Shown here piece after piece: positions 1 to 6,000 of a stretch of DNA of 6,000 bases. This DNA is from an uncultured Oxalobacteraceae bacterium (GTDB lineage: Bacteria; Pseudomonadota; Gammaproteobacteria; Burkholderiales; Burkholderiaceae). The stretch spans positions 1-6,000 of the forward strand of contig CAMLHI010000137.1 of assembly GCA_946479705.1 (NCBI GenBank), written 5' to 3'. The notes under the pieces were generated by a model, which had not been told where the DNA came from, searched no databases, and saw nothing but the letters and a program-made list of their open reading frames with translations. Every line of letters starts with the position of its first letter. Positions within the stretch are counted from its first letter, which is position 1. The position numbers were made by a program, and so were the translations under genes.

Positions 1-3000
1 ACGTAGCGCGGACCGCTCATGAAGATCTGGCGGGTGAACATGCCGGCGTGTTGCTGCATGACCTGGCGCGTCGTGGCGTTGTTCAGATTCTGCGCTTCCA
101 GACCGACCCGGAACTGCGGGGTGAAGTCGTAGAAGATCGAACCGTCGAGCTGGCCGTAGGCGTCTTGCCACAGCGGCAAACCATAGGCCTGGTCGTTGTT
201 GTTGGTCGGCACCAGGAAGGACGGCGCAGCGGGATTGGTAGTCAGGCCGTTTTTGCCGCGGCTGCCCCAGGTATTGACGGCCACGAGGTAACGCGAGCGC
301 CAGTTGTACGCCAGCCGGCTCGACAGACCATGGCGTTCGTACATGACCGCGAAGTTGATGGTGTTCTTCGACAAGCCCTGCAGCGGCGTTTTGCCGAACG
401 GACGGGCATCGGTATCGCAGCCGTTGATCGACAGGTTGAAGTTCGACGGCGCATCGTCACCGACACACCACGCCTGGGGCACCGGGTTTTTCAGCGTGCG
501 TTCGCTCGAGACGTAGGTCCAGCTGGCCTGCGTGCCGATCCCCTTGAGCCACTCGGGAACGCCATCATAGTATTGCTGGTGCGCGATTTCGAAGCCGCGG
601 GCGAAGCCTTTGGCGCCGTTGGTCGGTCCGGCGATGAAGAAGGTCTGCGGTTTGCCGGTCTTGTCGTTGACCGTCTTGGTGTAGCTCTGGGTGAGGATGA
701 TGTCCTTGATGTCCTTGTTGAATGCCGAGAAGGTCAGCGAACCGGCCGGGGCGAAGTACCATTCCGCGGTCAGGTCGACGTTGGTGGAGGTGGTCGGCTT
801 GAGCAAGGGGTTGCCTTCGCTGGTGCCGGTCAGGCTGGTGCCGTTGAATACCACCCCAGTCGTGTTGCCGGCGGCATCCTTGGTCGTCGTCGACAGGTGC
901 TTCGCGTCGAGCGTGGTCTGGGCCTGGAGCTGGTTGAAGTCGGGGCGCGACATCGCTTTCGCCAGGGCGAAGCGGAACTGCAGCTTGTCGTTGTACTTCA
1001 TGCGCAGGTTCAGGCTCGGCAACCAGTTATGGTAGGAGTTCTGGAAGGCCAGGGGATCGGCGAAGGCGGCGATCTTGATCAGCTTATCCTGGCCGCTCAC
1101 GGCCGCCCCGTCCGGTATCACGATCTCCGCCGGCGGCGTGAACGACACGTAGCCATTGGCGGCGCCGCGGGTGCCCACATAGCGCAAGCCGATGTTGCCG
1201 TCGACCGGATACTTCAGGTCGTCGAAGCCGAAGCGCAGCTGCGCGTAGGCGGCGCGGGTTTTCTCGGTCTGCGTATTGCGTGCCGCGGGCGTGTCGAAGG
1301 TTGCGGGAATCCATTTGTCGCAGGTGCCCCAGCCTTGGGCGGCTACCTGCTCGGCGCACAAGACATCGTGGTAGGCGTGCAGCTTGGTCCACTCCTCGGG
1401 GAAGCCGCGTACGGTCGCTTCGCTGGCGAACAGCATCGGCGGGACGTCGACCTTGCCGTCGAAGAAGTTCGGGATCTGATATTGCGATACGCCGCTGGAG
1501 AAGCGCGGATCGTCCAGTCGGGCAACGTGCGAGATTTGCCAGGTTTCCATCCACGGGAAGGTGATGCCCTGCCAGTTGTAGAACTTCTGGGCACGGTTGT
1601 TCTCGCCTTCGCGGTCGGCCATGCGCACGCCGAAACGGACATCGCGCAGCACCGGATGGTCGAAATCGAACTTGAAGTCGGATTTCCACGCTTTCTGCGT
1701 GGCGCTGGCATGGTCGAGCGCCTCCTGGGTGTACGCCCAGAAGTAATTGTGCGGGTTGGTCATGTAGGGCGCCGACTCCAGACCGATGCGCGGGATCGAG
1801 CCTCTCATGTCCATCGGCTCGTTCGGCAGGATGAAGCCGGTCGCGACGTCGGCGTCGAAACCCTTGGTGGTGGAGCGGACGCTCTGGAAGTCATTGGTCC
1901 AGGTGAGATTGGGGGCCAGGCGCCACTGCACGTTCAGCGACATGTCGCGCGTGCCGGAATCGCGCGCATTGATGCGCTGCGAACTGTTGAACGGCGACCC
2001 GCCATAGCTTGGGTTCGAAATCGTTCCGCTCTGGAACGCACCATTGCTGTCGAAGATGGAATCGGCACTGGCCACCTGGTTATACCACTTGTCCTCCGAG
2101 GAGAACACCAAGTGCTCGCTCAAGTCCTCCGTGTATTTCGTCTTGAAATACGTCAGGCCGGCCGTGATGTCGCGGTTGGGGCGCCACTGCAAGGCGGCGT
2201 AGTCGCCGCGGCGATTGCGGTCAAAGTCTTGCGAACGGTAGCCCACGCCCAGCGGAAGCCATGTGGTCTTGGAAGCGTCGTACTTGGCCGGATCCTGGGA
2301 ATTGACATGCGGGAAATATGGATCGACGCCCACCCCGTCGATGCGGCTTGGGCTTTTGGATGAGGCCAGGTCGACCAGCGCGCCGAACTGACCCAGCGGG
2401 GTATCCCAGCGGTCCGATAGCAGGAGGGTGCCGCTGGGGGCTTTTTTCCTGCTGAGAGTGGTGTAGGATTCCGAGAAGCCCAGCGAGCCTTTGAAGCCCT
2501 TGAAATCGAACGGCATGGCGGTGCGCAAATTCACCAGCCCGGCGACGGCGCCTTCGATCTGTTCGGCGGAAGGGTTCTTGTAGACGTCGACGCCGGCCAT
2601 CAGTTCCGGCGCCACGTCGGTGAAGCCGAGCGAGCGGCCGCCACCGGCCGAGAACGCGTCGCGGCCATTGACTTCGGAGCGCACATAGGTCAGGCCGCGC
2701 ACCGAGATACCGGAACCTTCGACGGCCTGGCGGTTCGGGTCGCCCGGCATATTGCGGTCCATCGTCACGCCGGCGATACGCTGCAACACCTCGGTGACGG
2801 AGCGGTCGGGCAGCTTGCCGATATCTTCGGCGACGATCGAGTCGACCACCTCGTCGGCGTTCTGTTTCACCTTTTGGGCCGACTGCAGGGCCGCTCGCTG
2901 GCCCGACACCACCACGACAGCGGAGACGGCCGGGTACTGGCCATCGGCGCTTTGCGCCATTGTCGGGTTGCTTGCCATGAGGGCAATCTGGGCGACGCCC

Positions 3001-3032
3001 ATGGCAATCGCCGTCTTTTTAAAATTGCTCAA
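1..3032 (-). CDS. TonB-dependent outer-membrane receptor (Xanthomonas/Caulobacter type), C-terminus cut by window edge
   Basis: The reverse strand reads as one uninterrupted frame of about 1010 codons. The product is an outer-membrane beta-barrel that imports a substrate using TonB/ExbBD energy. Residues 1-26 form a signal peptide: basic FKK, a hydrophobic stretch, and probable cleavage after TMA. A TonB-box-like VSAVVVVSG follows at about 36-44. The plug domain runs from about 55 to 170, with EDIGKLPDRSVTEVLQRIAGV at about 69-89 and a VNLRT motif at its end. The rest is barrel, including the family-typical GNPLLKP stretch and a near-terminal MSGPRY. The TTG start is chosen because AAGGAG lies 6 nt upstream and because it supplies the basic n-region; the next ATG (codon 11) would remove it. 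There is no N-terminal signalling extension, so it is not a FecA-type transducer. Judging by MSGPRY, roughly ten residues are missing. The substrate is unknown; this subfamily is often linked to carbohydrate uptake, but nothing here proves that. Confidence 0.95.
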   Translation of the reverse strand, partial: MSNFKKTAIAMGVAQIALMASNPTMAQSADGQYPAVSAVVVVSGQRAALQSAQKVKQNADEVVDSIVAEDIGKLPDRSVTEVLQRIAGVTMDRNMPGDPNRQAVEGSGISVRGLTYVRSEVNGRDAFSAGGGRSLGFTDVAPELMAGVDVYKNPSAEQIEGAVAGLVNLRTAMPFDFKGFKGSLGFSESYTTLSRKKAPSGTLLLSDRWDTPLGQFGALVDLASSKSPSRIDGVGVDPYFPHVNSQDPAKYDASKTTWLPLGVGYRSQDFDRNRRGDYAALQWRPNRDITAGLTYFKTKYTEDLSEHLVFSSEDKWYNQVASADSIFDSNGAFQSGTISNPSYGGSPFNSSQRINARDSGTRDMSLNVQWRLAPNLTWTNDFQSVRSTTKGFDADVATGFILPNEPMDMRGSIPRIGLESAPYMTNPHNYFWAYTQEALDHASATQKAWKSDFKFDFDHPVLRDVRFGVRMADREGENNRAQKFYNWQGITFPWMETWQISHVARLDDPRFSSGVSQYQIPNFFDGKVDVPPMLFASEATVRGFPEEWTKLHAYHDVLCAEQVAAQGWGTCDKWIPATFDTPAARNTQTEKTRAAYAQLRFGFDDLKYPVDGNIGLRYVGTRGAANGYVSFTPPAEIVIPDGAAVSGQDKLIKIAAFADPLAFQNSYHNWLPSLNLRMKYNDKLQFRFALAKAMSRPDFNQLQAQTTLDAKHLSTTTKDAAGNTTGVVFNGTSLTGTSEGNPLLKPTTSTNVDLTAEWYFAPAGSLTFSAFNKDIKDIILTQSYTKTVNDKTGKPQTFFIAGPTNGAKGFARGFEIAHQQYYDGVPEWLKGIGTQASWTYVSSERTLKNPVPQAWCVGDDAPSNFNLSINGCDTDARPFGKTPLQGLSKNTINFAVMYERHGLSSRLAYNWRSRYLVAVNTWGSRGKNGLTTNPAAPSFLVPTNNNDQAYGLPLWQDAYGQLDGSIFYDFTPQFRVGLEAQNLNNATTRQVMQQHAGMFTRQIFMSGPRY

Positions 3033-3038
3033 GTCAGT

Positions 3039-3044
3039 CTCCTT
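3039..3044 (-). promoter_or_regulatory. Ribosome binding site deciding the TTG start of the receptor gene
   Basis: Read on the minus strand, AAGGAG is followed by six bases and then TTG. This near-perfect Shine-Dalgarno sequence is the main reason for choosing TTG at 3032-3030. The in-frame ATG at 3002-3000 has no comparable site at the right distance. Confidence 0.8.
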
Positions 3045-3066
3045 GGTTTCACTTTTTAGGCTTGTT

Positions 3067-3076
3067 ATAACGTTAT
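3067..3076. promoter_or_regulatory. Candidate operator: perfect dyad ATAACGTTAT upstream of the receptor gene
   Basis: ATAACGTTAT is a 10-bp perfect palindrome centred on CG, 34 bp upstream of the receptor start codon. Palindromes centred on CG are typical of LacI-family operators, and receptors of this type are often under LacI-type control in other proteobacteria. The position suits a repressor site within or just after the promoter. Which protein binds here, if any, is inference; no LacI gene lies in the window. Confidence 0.4.
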
Positions 3077-3112
3077 TGCGGTTAGCGATATCCTTTTCAC
3101 TATCACCGTTTG

Positions 3113-3141
3113 ATTACGCTATCATTTATTGCCATTCGCAA
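3113..3141 (-). promoter_or_regulatory. Weak candidate sigma-70 promoter for the receptor gene
   Basis: On the minus strand, TTGCGA (3141-3136) and CGTAAT (3118-3113) are separated by 17 bp. Each hexamer matches the sigma-70 consensus at four of six positions. Transcription would start near 3106 and give a leader of about 75 nt containing the ATAACGTTAT dyad. This is the best pair found by eye, but chance matches of this quality are common in AT-rich DNA. Confidence 0.25.
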
Positions 3142-3149
3142 CCATGTTG

Positions 3150-3218
3150 GTGTTCGCTTTTCGGCATGAACGCAACACTTTTTGGCGTGTTTCTCTTGTT
3201 TTACTAAACACGCGTGTT
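3150..3218. repeat. Cluster of five GTGTT/AACAC half-sites, including dyads
   Basis: GTGTT occurs at 3150-3154, 3187-3191 and 3214-3218, and its complement AACAC at 3174-3178 and 3207-3211. GCGTGTTT (3185-3192) and AAACACGC (3206-3213) form an 8-bp inverted repeat with a 13-nt spacer. AACACGCGTGTT (3207-3218) is a 12-bp perfect palindrome. GCGTGTT is also a direct repeat, at 3185 and 3212. Five copies of one pentamer in 69 bp, arranged both directly and inverted, suggest a cooperative regulator-binding cluster. The likeliest binder by position is the divergent MocR protein, but this is inferred. Confidence 0.45.
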
Positions 3219-3240
3219 CTGTTTCATTGCAAAAAAGTTG

Positions 3241-3250
3241 GAAACGCTTC
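3241..3250. promoter_or_regulatory. Weak LacI-like dyad GAAACGCTTC
   Basis: GAAACGCTTC is an imperfect palindrome (GAAnCGnTTC) centred on CG, inside TTGGAAACGCTTCATTG. It resembles half-conserved LacI/PurR-type operators. It lies about 210 bp upstream of the receptor start and could act as an auxiliary site together with ATAACGTTAT. The match is short and could be chance. Confidence 0.2.
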
Positions 3251-3374
3251 ATTGCACGTTGGCCCAGAGGAAGAAGGCGGTACTTGCGCACTGTGTCAAG
3301 GCGTTTGCAACAGAATTGGTAAGGTTTTCAGCCGGCCCGGCATGGCGGTGTCCGCTTGCAAGCCCGACAAGCTC

Positions 3375-3427
3375 CGGCGCAGCGTGCGGTAGCGCTACCG
3401 CAAGGCTGGCATGTCCATGCTGCGCCG
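3375..3427. repeat. Nested dyad: 18-bp perfect palindrome inside a 9-bp inverted repeat, upstream of mocR
   Basis: TGCGGTAGCGCTACCGCA (3385-3402) is a perfect 18-bp palindrome. It is enclosed by CGGCGCAGC (3375-3383) and its exact complement GCTGCGCCG (3419-3427). A third dyad, GCATG-TC-CATGC (3409-3420), overlaps the right outer arm. As RNA this could fold as a closed multi-arm structure or as an alternative hairpin; as DNA it could be an operator or cruciform. No U-tract follows, so a rho-independent terminator is unlikely. It ends 69 bp before the mocR start codon. Confidence 0.6.
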
Positions 3428-3484
3428 CAAAAGAAACACCGGTCGCATGGCGAATTTCCGCTACACTTGCAATACACTTTTTCC

Positions 3485-3488
3485 AGGA
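3485..3488 (+). promoter_or_regulatory. Ribosome binding site of mocR
   Basis: AGGA is followed by eight bases and the ATG at 3497. It supports this start over the earlier in-frame ATG at 3356, whose 47 extra residues show no GntR-family similarity and cross the palindrome region. Confidence 0.6.
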
Positions 3489-3496
3489 TTACATCC

Positions 3497-4999
3497 ATGA
3501 CTGCCATTTCCCGCGCCGATACTGACGAGCTTGAAGGCGGTCGTGCCGCGGCGCGCGCGCCGGTGCCGGTGCAGGCCTTGCTCTCGCGCGGCGCCGGCGA
3601 ATCGCTCAGCGATCAAATCGTCCGCTCGGTCGTCGCCCGCATCGACGACAAATTGCTGCGCAGCGGCGCGCGCATGCCCTCGATCCGCCGTTTCGCCGCC
3701 GATCACGGGGTGTCGGCCTTCACCGTGGTGGCCGGTTTCGACAAGCTGGTGGCGATGGGTTACCTGGAATCGCGCCGCGGCGCCGGCTTTTTCGTGCGCG
3801 AGCGCTCGCCCCTGAATGCCGGCGAACGCTCGGCCCCGCCGGCATTCGAAGACGCGGCGCTGGAAACCAAGCCGCTCGACGTGGTTTGGCTGATCCGCAA
3901 TATGTTCCGCCAGGTACCGCTGCAGCGCGTGCCCGGCTCGGGCGTGCTGCCGGCCGAGTGGCTGGACGCGCCCATGATCGCCAACGCCCTGCGCGCCATC
4001 AGCCGGCATCACCCGCGCGCGCTGGTCAACTACGGCATTCCGTCCGGCTTCCTGCCGCTGCGCCAGCAGCTCGAGCTCAAGCTGGCCGAGCTGGAAATCG
4101 ACGCCGCGCCCGAGCAGATCGTCACCACCGTCGGCGTGACCCAGGCGCTGGACCTGGTGGCGCGCGAATTCACCCGCCCCGGCGACACCGTGTTTGTCGA
4201 CGATCCGGCCTGGTTCCTGATGTTCGGCTCCTTCGCCGCGCTCGGCCTGAAAGTGGTCGGCATCGCGCGCCAGGCCGACGGGCCGGACGTGGCCCAGCTG
4301 GACGAGCTGGCCGCGCTGCACCGGCCCAAGCTCTACATCATCAACTCGGTGCTGCACAATCCCAGCAGCACCTCGCTGTCGGCGGCCAAGGCCTTCCAGG
4401 TGCTGCGCCTGGCCGAGCAGCACGGCTTCACGGTGGTCGAGGACGACATCTATTGCGACCTGCACCCGGGCAGCGCGGTGCAGCCGGCCACCCGCCTGGC
4501 CGCGCTCGACCAGCTGCGCCGGGTGATCTACCTGGGCGGCTTTTCCAAGTCGCTGGCGGCCAACCTGCGGGTCGGCTTCATCGCCGCCTCGCGCGAATGG
4601 GCCCAGCGCCTGTGCGACCGCAAGATGCTCGCGACCCTGACCACCAGCGAAATCGGCGAGCGGGTGGTCTACAAGGTGCTCTCGGAGGGGCTTTACCGCA
4701 AGCACGTGGACCGCATCCGCGCGCGCCTGGACTCGGTGCGCACCCAGGCGGTGCGCCAGATGGAGCAGGTCGGCCTGCGGGTCGACATGGCGCCCCCGGC
4801 CGGCATGTTCATCTGGGCCGACGCAGGTGTCGACACCAATCTGCTGACCGAGCGCGCCATGGCCCACCAGCTGCTGCTGGCGCCCGGCAGCCTGTTTTCG
4901 CCTTCCCAGCTGCCTTCGACGCGCATGCGGCTCAATATTTCCCAGGTCCAGGAAACCGGCGTGTGGGACTTTCTCGAACGCGAGCTGGGCCGTCGCTAA
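3497..4999 (+). CDS. MocR-family transcriptional regulator (GntR winged helix plus PLP aminotransferase-like domain)
   Basis: This 500-residue protein has the usual MocR length and domain order. The GntR-type winged helix spans about residues 35-100, with [20 protein letters not shown] at about 56-75, then a recognition-helix region and [13 protein letters not shown] as the wing. A fold-type I aminotransferase-like domain fills residues 130-500. Visible PLP-site elements are NYG (178-180), N288-P289, the EDDIY motif (D316 and Y319) for the pyridine ring and phosphate region, K351 in [15 protein letters not shown] for the Schiff base, and R478 in RMRLNIS for substrate carboxylate. All are intact, so PLP binding is likely. 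In this family (GabR, PdxR, TauR) the domain senses PLP or a PLP-bound amino compound and usually does not catalyse transamination in the cell. It is divergent from the TonB receptor, which is its plausible target along with itself. The specific effector is unknown, so no gene symbol is given. Confidence 0.93.
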   Translation: MTAISRADTDELEGGRAAARAPVPVQALLSRGAGESLSDQIVRSVVARIDDKLLRSGARMPSIRRFAADHGVSAFTVVAGFDKLVAMGYLESRRGAGFFVRERSPLNAGERSAPPAFEDAALETKPLDVVWLIRNMFRQVPLQRVPGSGVLPAEWLDAPMIANALRAISRHHPRALVNYGIPSGFLPLRQQLELKLAELEIDAAPEQIVTTVGVTQALDLVAREFTRPGDTVFVDDPAWFLMFGSFAALGLKVVGIARQADGPDVAQLDELAALHRPKLYIINSVLHNPSSTSLSAAKAFQVLRLAEQHGFTVVEDDIYCDLHPGSAVQPATRLAALDQLRRVIYLGGFSKSLAANLRVGFIAASREWAQRLCDRKMLATLTTSEIGERVVYKVLSEGLYRKHVDRIRARLDSVRTQAVRQMEQVGLRVDMAPPAGMFIWADAGVDTNLLTERAMAHQLLLAPGSLFSPSQLPSTRMRLNISQVQETGVWDFLERELGRR

Positions 5000-5005
5000 G
5001 CAGCC

Positions 5006-5033
5006 CTTGAAAAACCGTGCCGGCGCTCCATAT
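5006..5033 (+). promoter_or_regulatory. Sigma-32 (RpoH) heat-shock promoter for htpG
   Basis: CTTGAAA (5006-5012) matches the sigma-32 -35 consensus exactly. After 13 bp, CTCCATAT (5026-5033) matches the -10 consensus CCCCATnT at all but one fixed position. This predicts a start near 5040 and a leader of about 35 nt before the htpG ATG. HtpG is a classical RpoH-regulon member, so function and promoter agree. The promoter begins only six bases after the mocR stop codon. Confidence 0.8.
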
Positions 5034-5062
5034 GTGCCCAATCCGTTCAACCCGACTCAAAC

Positions 5063-5067
5063 GAGGA
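5063..5067 (+). promoter_or_regulatory. Ribosome binding site of htpG
   Basis: GAGGA is followed by eight bases and the ATG at 5076. It is a strong site for an abundant chaperone and supports this start, which also gives the expected HtpG N-terminus. Confidence 0.75.
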
Positions 5068-5075
5068 CACGAAAA

Positions 5076-6000
5076 ATGGCTGTTGCCGAAAAAGAAACCC
5101 TTGGTTTTCAAGCCGAAGTAAAGCAGTTGCTGCAACTGATGATCCACTCCCTGTATTCCAACAAGGAGATCTTCCTGCGCGAGCTGATTTCGAACGCGTC
5201 CGACGCGGCCGACAAGCTGCGCTTCGAGGCCATCAATAATGACGCCCTGTACGGCAACGACCATGAACTGAAGATCGCGGTGCGCTTCGACAAGGACGCC
5301 CGAACCATCACCATTTCCGACAACGGCATCGGCATGAGCCGCGACGACGTGGTCTCGCACCTGGGCACCATCGCCAAGTCGGGCACCAAGGAATTCTTCG
5401 GCAAGCTGTCCGGCGACCAGCAGGCCGACGCCGCGCTGATCGGCCAGTTCGGCGTGGGCTTTTACTCCGGCTTCATCGTGGCCGACCGCATCACGGTCGA
5501 AACGCGCCGCGCCGGCCTGGACGCCAGCCACGGCGTGCGCTGGGAATCGGCCGGTGAGGGCGACTACAGCGTCGAGACCATCGACAAGCCGTCGCGCGGC
5601 ACCGACGTGATCCTGCACCTGCGCGAAGGCGAGGACGAGCTGCTCTCGAGCTGGAAGCTCAAGTCCATCATCCGCAAGTATTCCGACCACATCCAGCTGC
5701 CGATCCAGATGCAGAAGGACGAGTGGGACGCCGAGAAGAAGGAAACCGTCGTCAAGGACGAGTGGGAAACCGTCAACCAGGCCAGCGCCCTGTGGGCCCG
5801 CAACAAGAACGACATCACGCCCGAGCAGTACGAGGAATTCTACAAGCACGTCTCGCACGACTTCCAGCCGCCGCTGACCTTCACCCACAACCGGGTCGAA
5901 GGCCGCAGCGAATACACCCAGCTGCTGTATGTGCCGAGCCACGCTCCGTTCGACCTGTGGGACCGCAACAAGCGCGGCGGCATCAAGCTGTACGTCAAGC
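5076..6000 (+). CDS. htpG: Molecular chaperone HtpG (bacterial Hsp90), C-terminal half beyond the window
   Basis: About 308 residues of a protein usually near 630 residues are present. HtpG is a cytosolic homodimeric ATPase that remodels client proteins with DnaK. The N-terminal GHKL ATPase domain is complete and every diagnostic element is visible: [17 protein letters not shown] at 34-50 with catalytic-type E36 and nucleotide-contacting N40, DNGIGM at 82-87, [11 protein letters not shown] at 97-107 (lid region), and [11 protein letters not shown] at 123-133. Middle-domain sequence follows from roughly residue 220, with SALWARNK and [12 protein letters not shown], and the frame is still open at the right edge. 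No frameshift or missing key residue is seen. It has its own heat-shock promoter in the 76-bp gap after mocR, so it is probably an independent unit that also receives some read-through. Confidence 0.98.
   Translation, partial: MAVAEKETLGFQAEVKQLLQLMIHSLYSNKEIFLRELISNASDAADKLRFEAINNDALYGNDHELKIAVRFDKDARTITISDNGIGMSRDDVVSHLGTIAKSGTKEFFGKLSGDQQADAALIGQFGVGFYSGFIVADRITVETRRAGLDASHGVRWESAGEGDYSVETIDKPSRGTDVILHLREGEDELLSSWKLKSIIRKYSDHIQLPIQMQKDEWDAEKKETVVKDEWETVNQASALWARNKNDITPEQYEEFYKHVSHDFQPPLTFTHNRVEGRSEYTQLLYVPSHAPFDLWDRNKRGGIKLYVK

Larger units (their letters stand above)
3227..3472. repeat. Four dispersed copies of the palindrome TTGCAA
   Basis: TTGCAA is seen at 3227-3232, 3305-3310, 3356-3361 and 3467-3472. 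The third copy extends to the 10-bp palindrome GCTTGCAAGC (3354-3363). A related interrupted dyad, TTGC-N5-GCAA, lies at 3129-3141. Four copies of one hexamer within about 250 bp is more than expected by chance. They may be sites for one DNA-binding protein, but the spacings (78, 51 and 111 bp) are not obviously phased with the helix. Confidence 0.35.
3033..3496. other. Divergent intergenic region between the receptor gene and mocR
   Basis: This 464-bp stretch separates two divergently transcribed genes. The part near the receptor (about 3050-3240) is clearly AT-richer than the flanking genes; a hand count of 3051-3110 gives 22 G/C in 60. The part near mocR is GC-rich. It contains several dyads and repeated short motifs, listed separately. 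Small open frames crossing it show no recognisable protein and no supporting ribosome binding sites, so I treat it as regulatory. Both promoters should lie here, but neither has an unambiguous -35/-10 pair. Confidence 0.8.

Noticed and set aside
48..2363. Long plus-strand open frame of 771 codons
   Set aside because: It lies antisense to the receptor gene, which has clear plug and barrel motifs on the other strand. The translation is an R/V/G/E-rich mirror sequence without any recognisable domain. Long antisense frames are expected in GC-rich DNA.
2752..3207. Plus-strand frame of 151 codons with a hydrophobic C-terminal part
   Set aside because: Most of it is antisense to the receptor's signal peptide and plug. 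The hydrophobic tail comes from reading the AT-rich intergenic DNA. There is no ribosome binding site or known family.
3294..3299. Perfect minus-strand TTGACA -35 hexamer
   Set aside because: No acceptable -10 hexamer is found 16-18 bp downstream on that strand.
3103..3392. Small frames on both strands in the intergenic region (3103-3291 minus, 3129-3392 plus)
   Set aside because: No recognisable protein, no convincing ribosome binding site, and they overlap the dyads and repeats that explain this region better.
3407..3423. TGGCAT-N5-TGCTGC, resembling a sigma-54 promoter
   Set aside because: The invariant GG and GC do not have the required 10-bp spacing, and the sequence is explained by the overlapping dyads.
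3356..3496. Upstream in-frame ATG extending mocR by 47 residues
   Set aside because: The extension crosses the nested palindrome, has no GntR-family character, and the ATG at 3497 has an AGGA site at proper spacing.
3886..5010. Plus-strand frame of 374 codons in another phase of mocR
   Set aside because: Its P/A/G/R-rich composition is typical of a shifted frame of GC-rich coding DNA. It could suggest a frameshift, but the true mocR frame is uninterrupted to 4999.
3461..5050. Minus-strand open frame of 529 codons
   Set aside because: It is antisense to mocR, rich in H, Q, A, G and R, and without a domain. The plus-strand frame carries an intact winged helix and PLP site.
4932..5942. Minus-strand open frame of 336 codons
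   Set aside because: It is antisense to htpG, whose Hsp90 motifs are unmistakable on the plus strand.
1..6000. Mobile element, CRISPR array, tRNA/rRNA or defence system
   Set aside because: All three large genes are intact housekeeping or transport families, no transposase or integrase motifs appear, and no regularly spaced repeats or tRNA-like cloverleaf are visible.

Overview
The window looks like chromosomal DNA of a GC-rich betaproteobacterium. The best guess is Oxalobacteraceae (Massilia/Duganella/Janthinobacterium-like). That rests on recognising the protein families and codon style, not on any database search. It holds three protein genes, two of them cut by the window edges, and one information-rich divergent intergenic region.

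Layout. (1) Positions 1-3032, minus strand: a large TonB-dependent outer-membrane receptor of the Xanthomonas/Caulobacter type. It starts at a TTG codon with a good ribosome binding site and lacks only its last few C-terminal residues. (2) Positions 3033-3496: a 464-bp divergent intergenic region. Its receptor-proximal half is visibly AT-rich and its other half is GC-rich. It contains an unusual density of dyads and repeats: ATAACGTTAT, a cluster of five GTGTT half-sites, four copies of TTGCAA, and an 18-bp perfect palindrome enclosed by a 9-bp inverted repeat. (3) Positions 3497-4999, plus strand: a MocR-family transcription regulator, a GntR-type winged helix fused to a PLP-binding fold-type I aminotransferase domain with the catalytic-type lysine at residue 351. 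(4) Positions 5000-5075: a short spacer with a near-consensus sigma-32 heat-shock promoter. (5) From 5076 off the right edge, plus strand: htpG (bacterial Hsp90), with an intact N-terminal ATPase domain and the start of the middle domain.

How they fit together. MocR regulators commonly control a divergently transcribed neighbour, so the regulator may control the receptor and itself through the shared intergenic region. This is an inference from position; the receptor's substrate and the regulator's effector cannot be read from the sequence. htpG seems functionally separate. It has its own heat-shock promoter directly after the mocR stop codon, although no terminator separates the two genes. 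I see no mobile element, CRISPR array, RNA gene or wholly new system. The most interesting material is the intergenic regulatory architecture and the MocR/TonB-receptor pairing.
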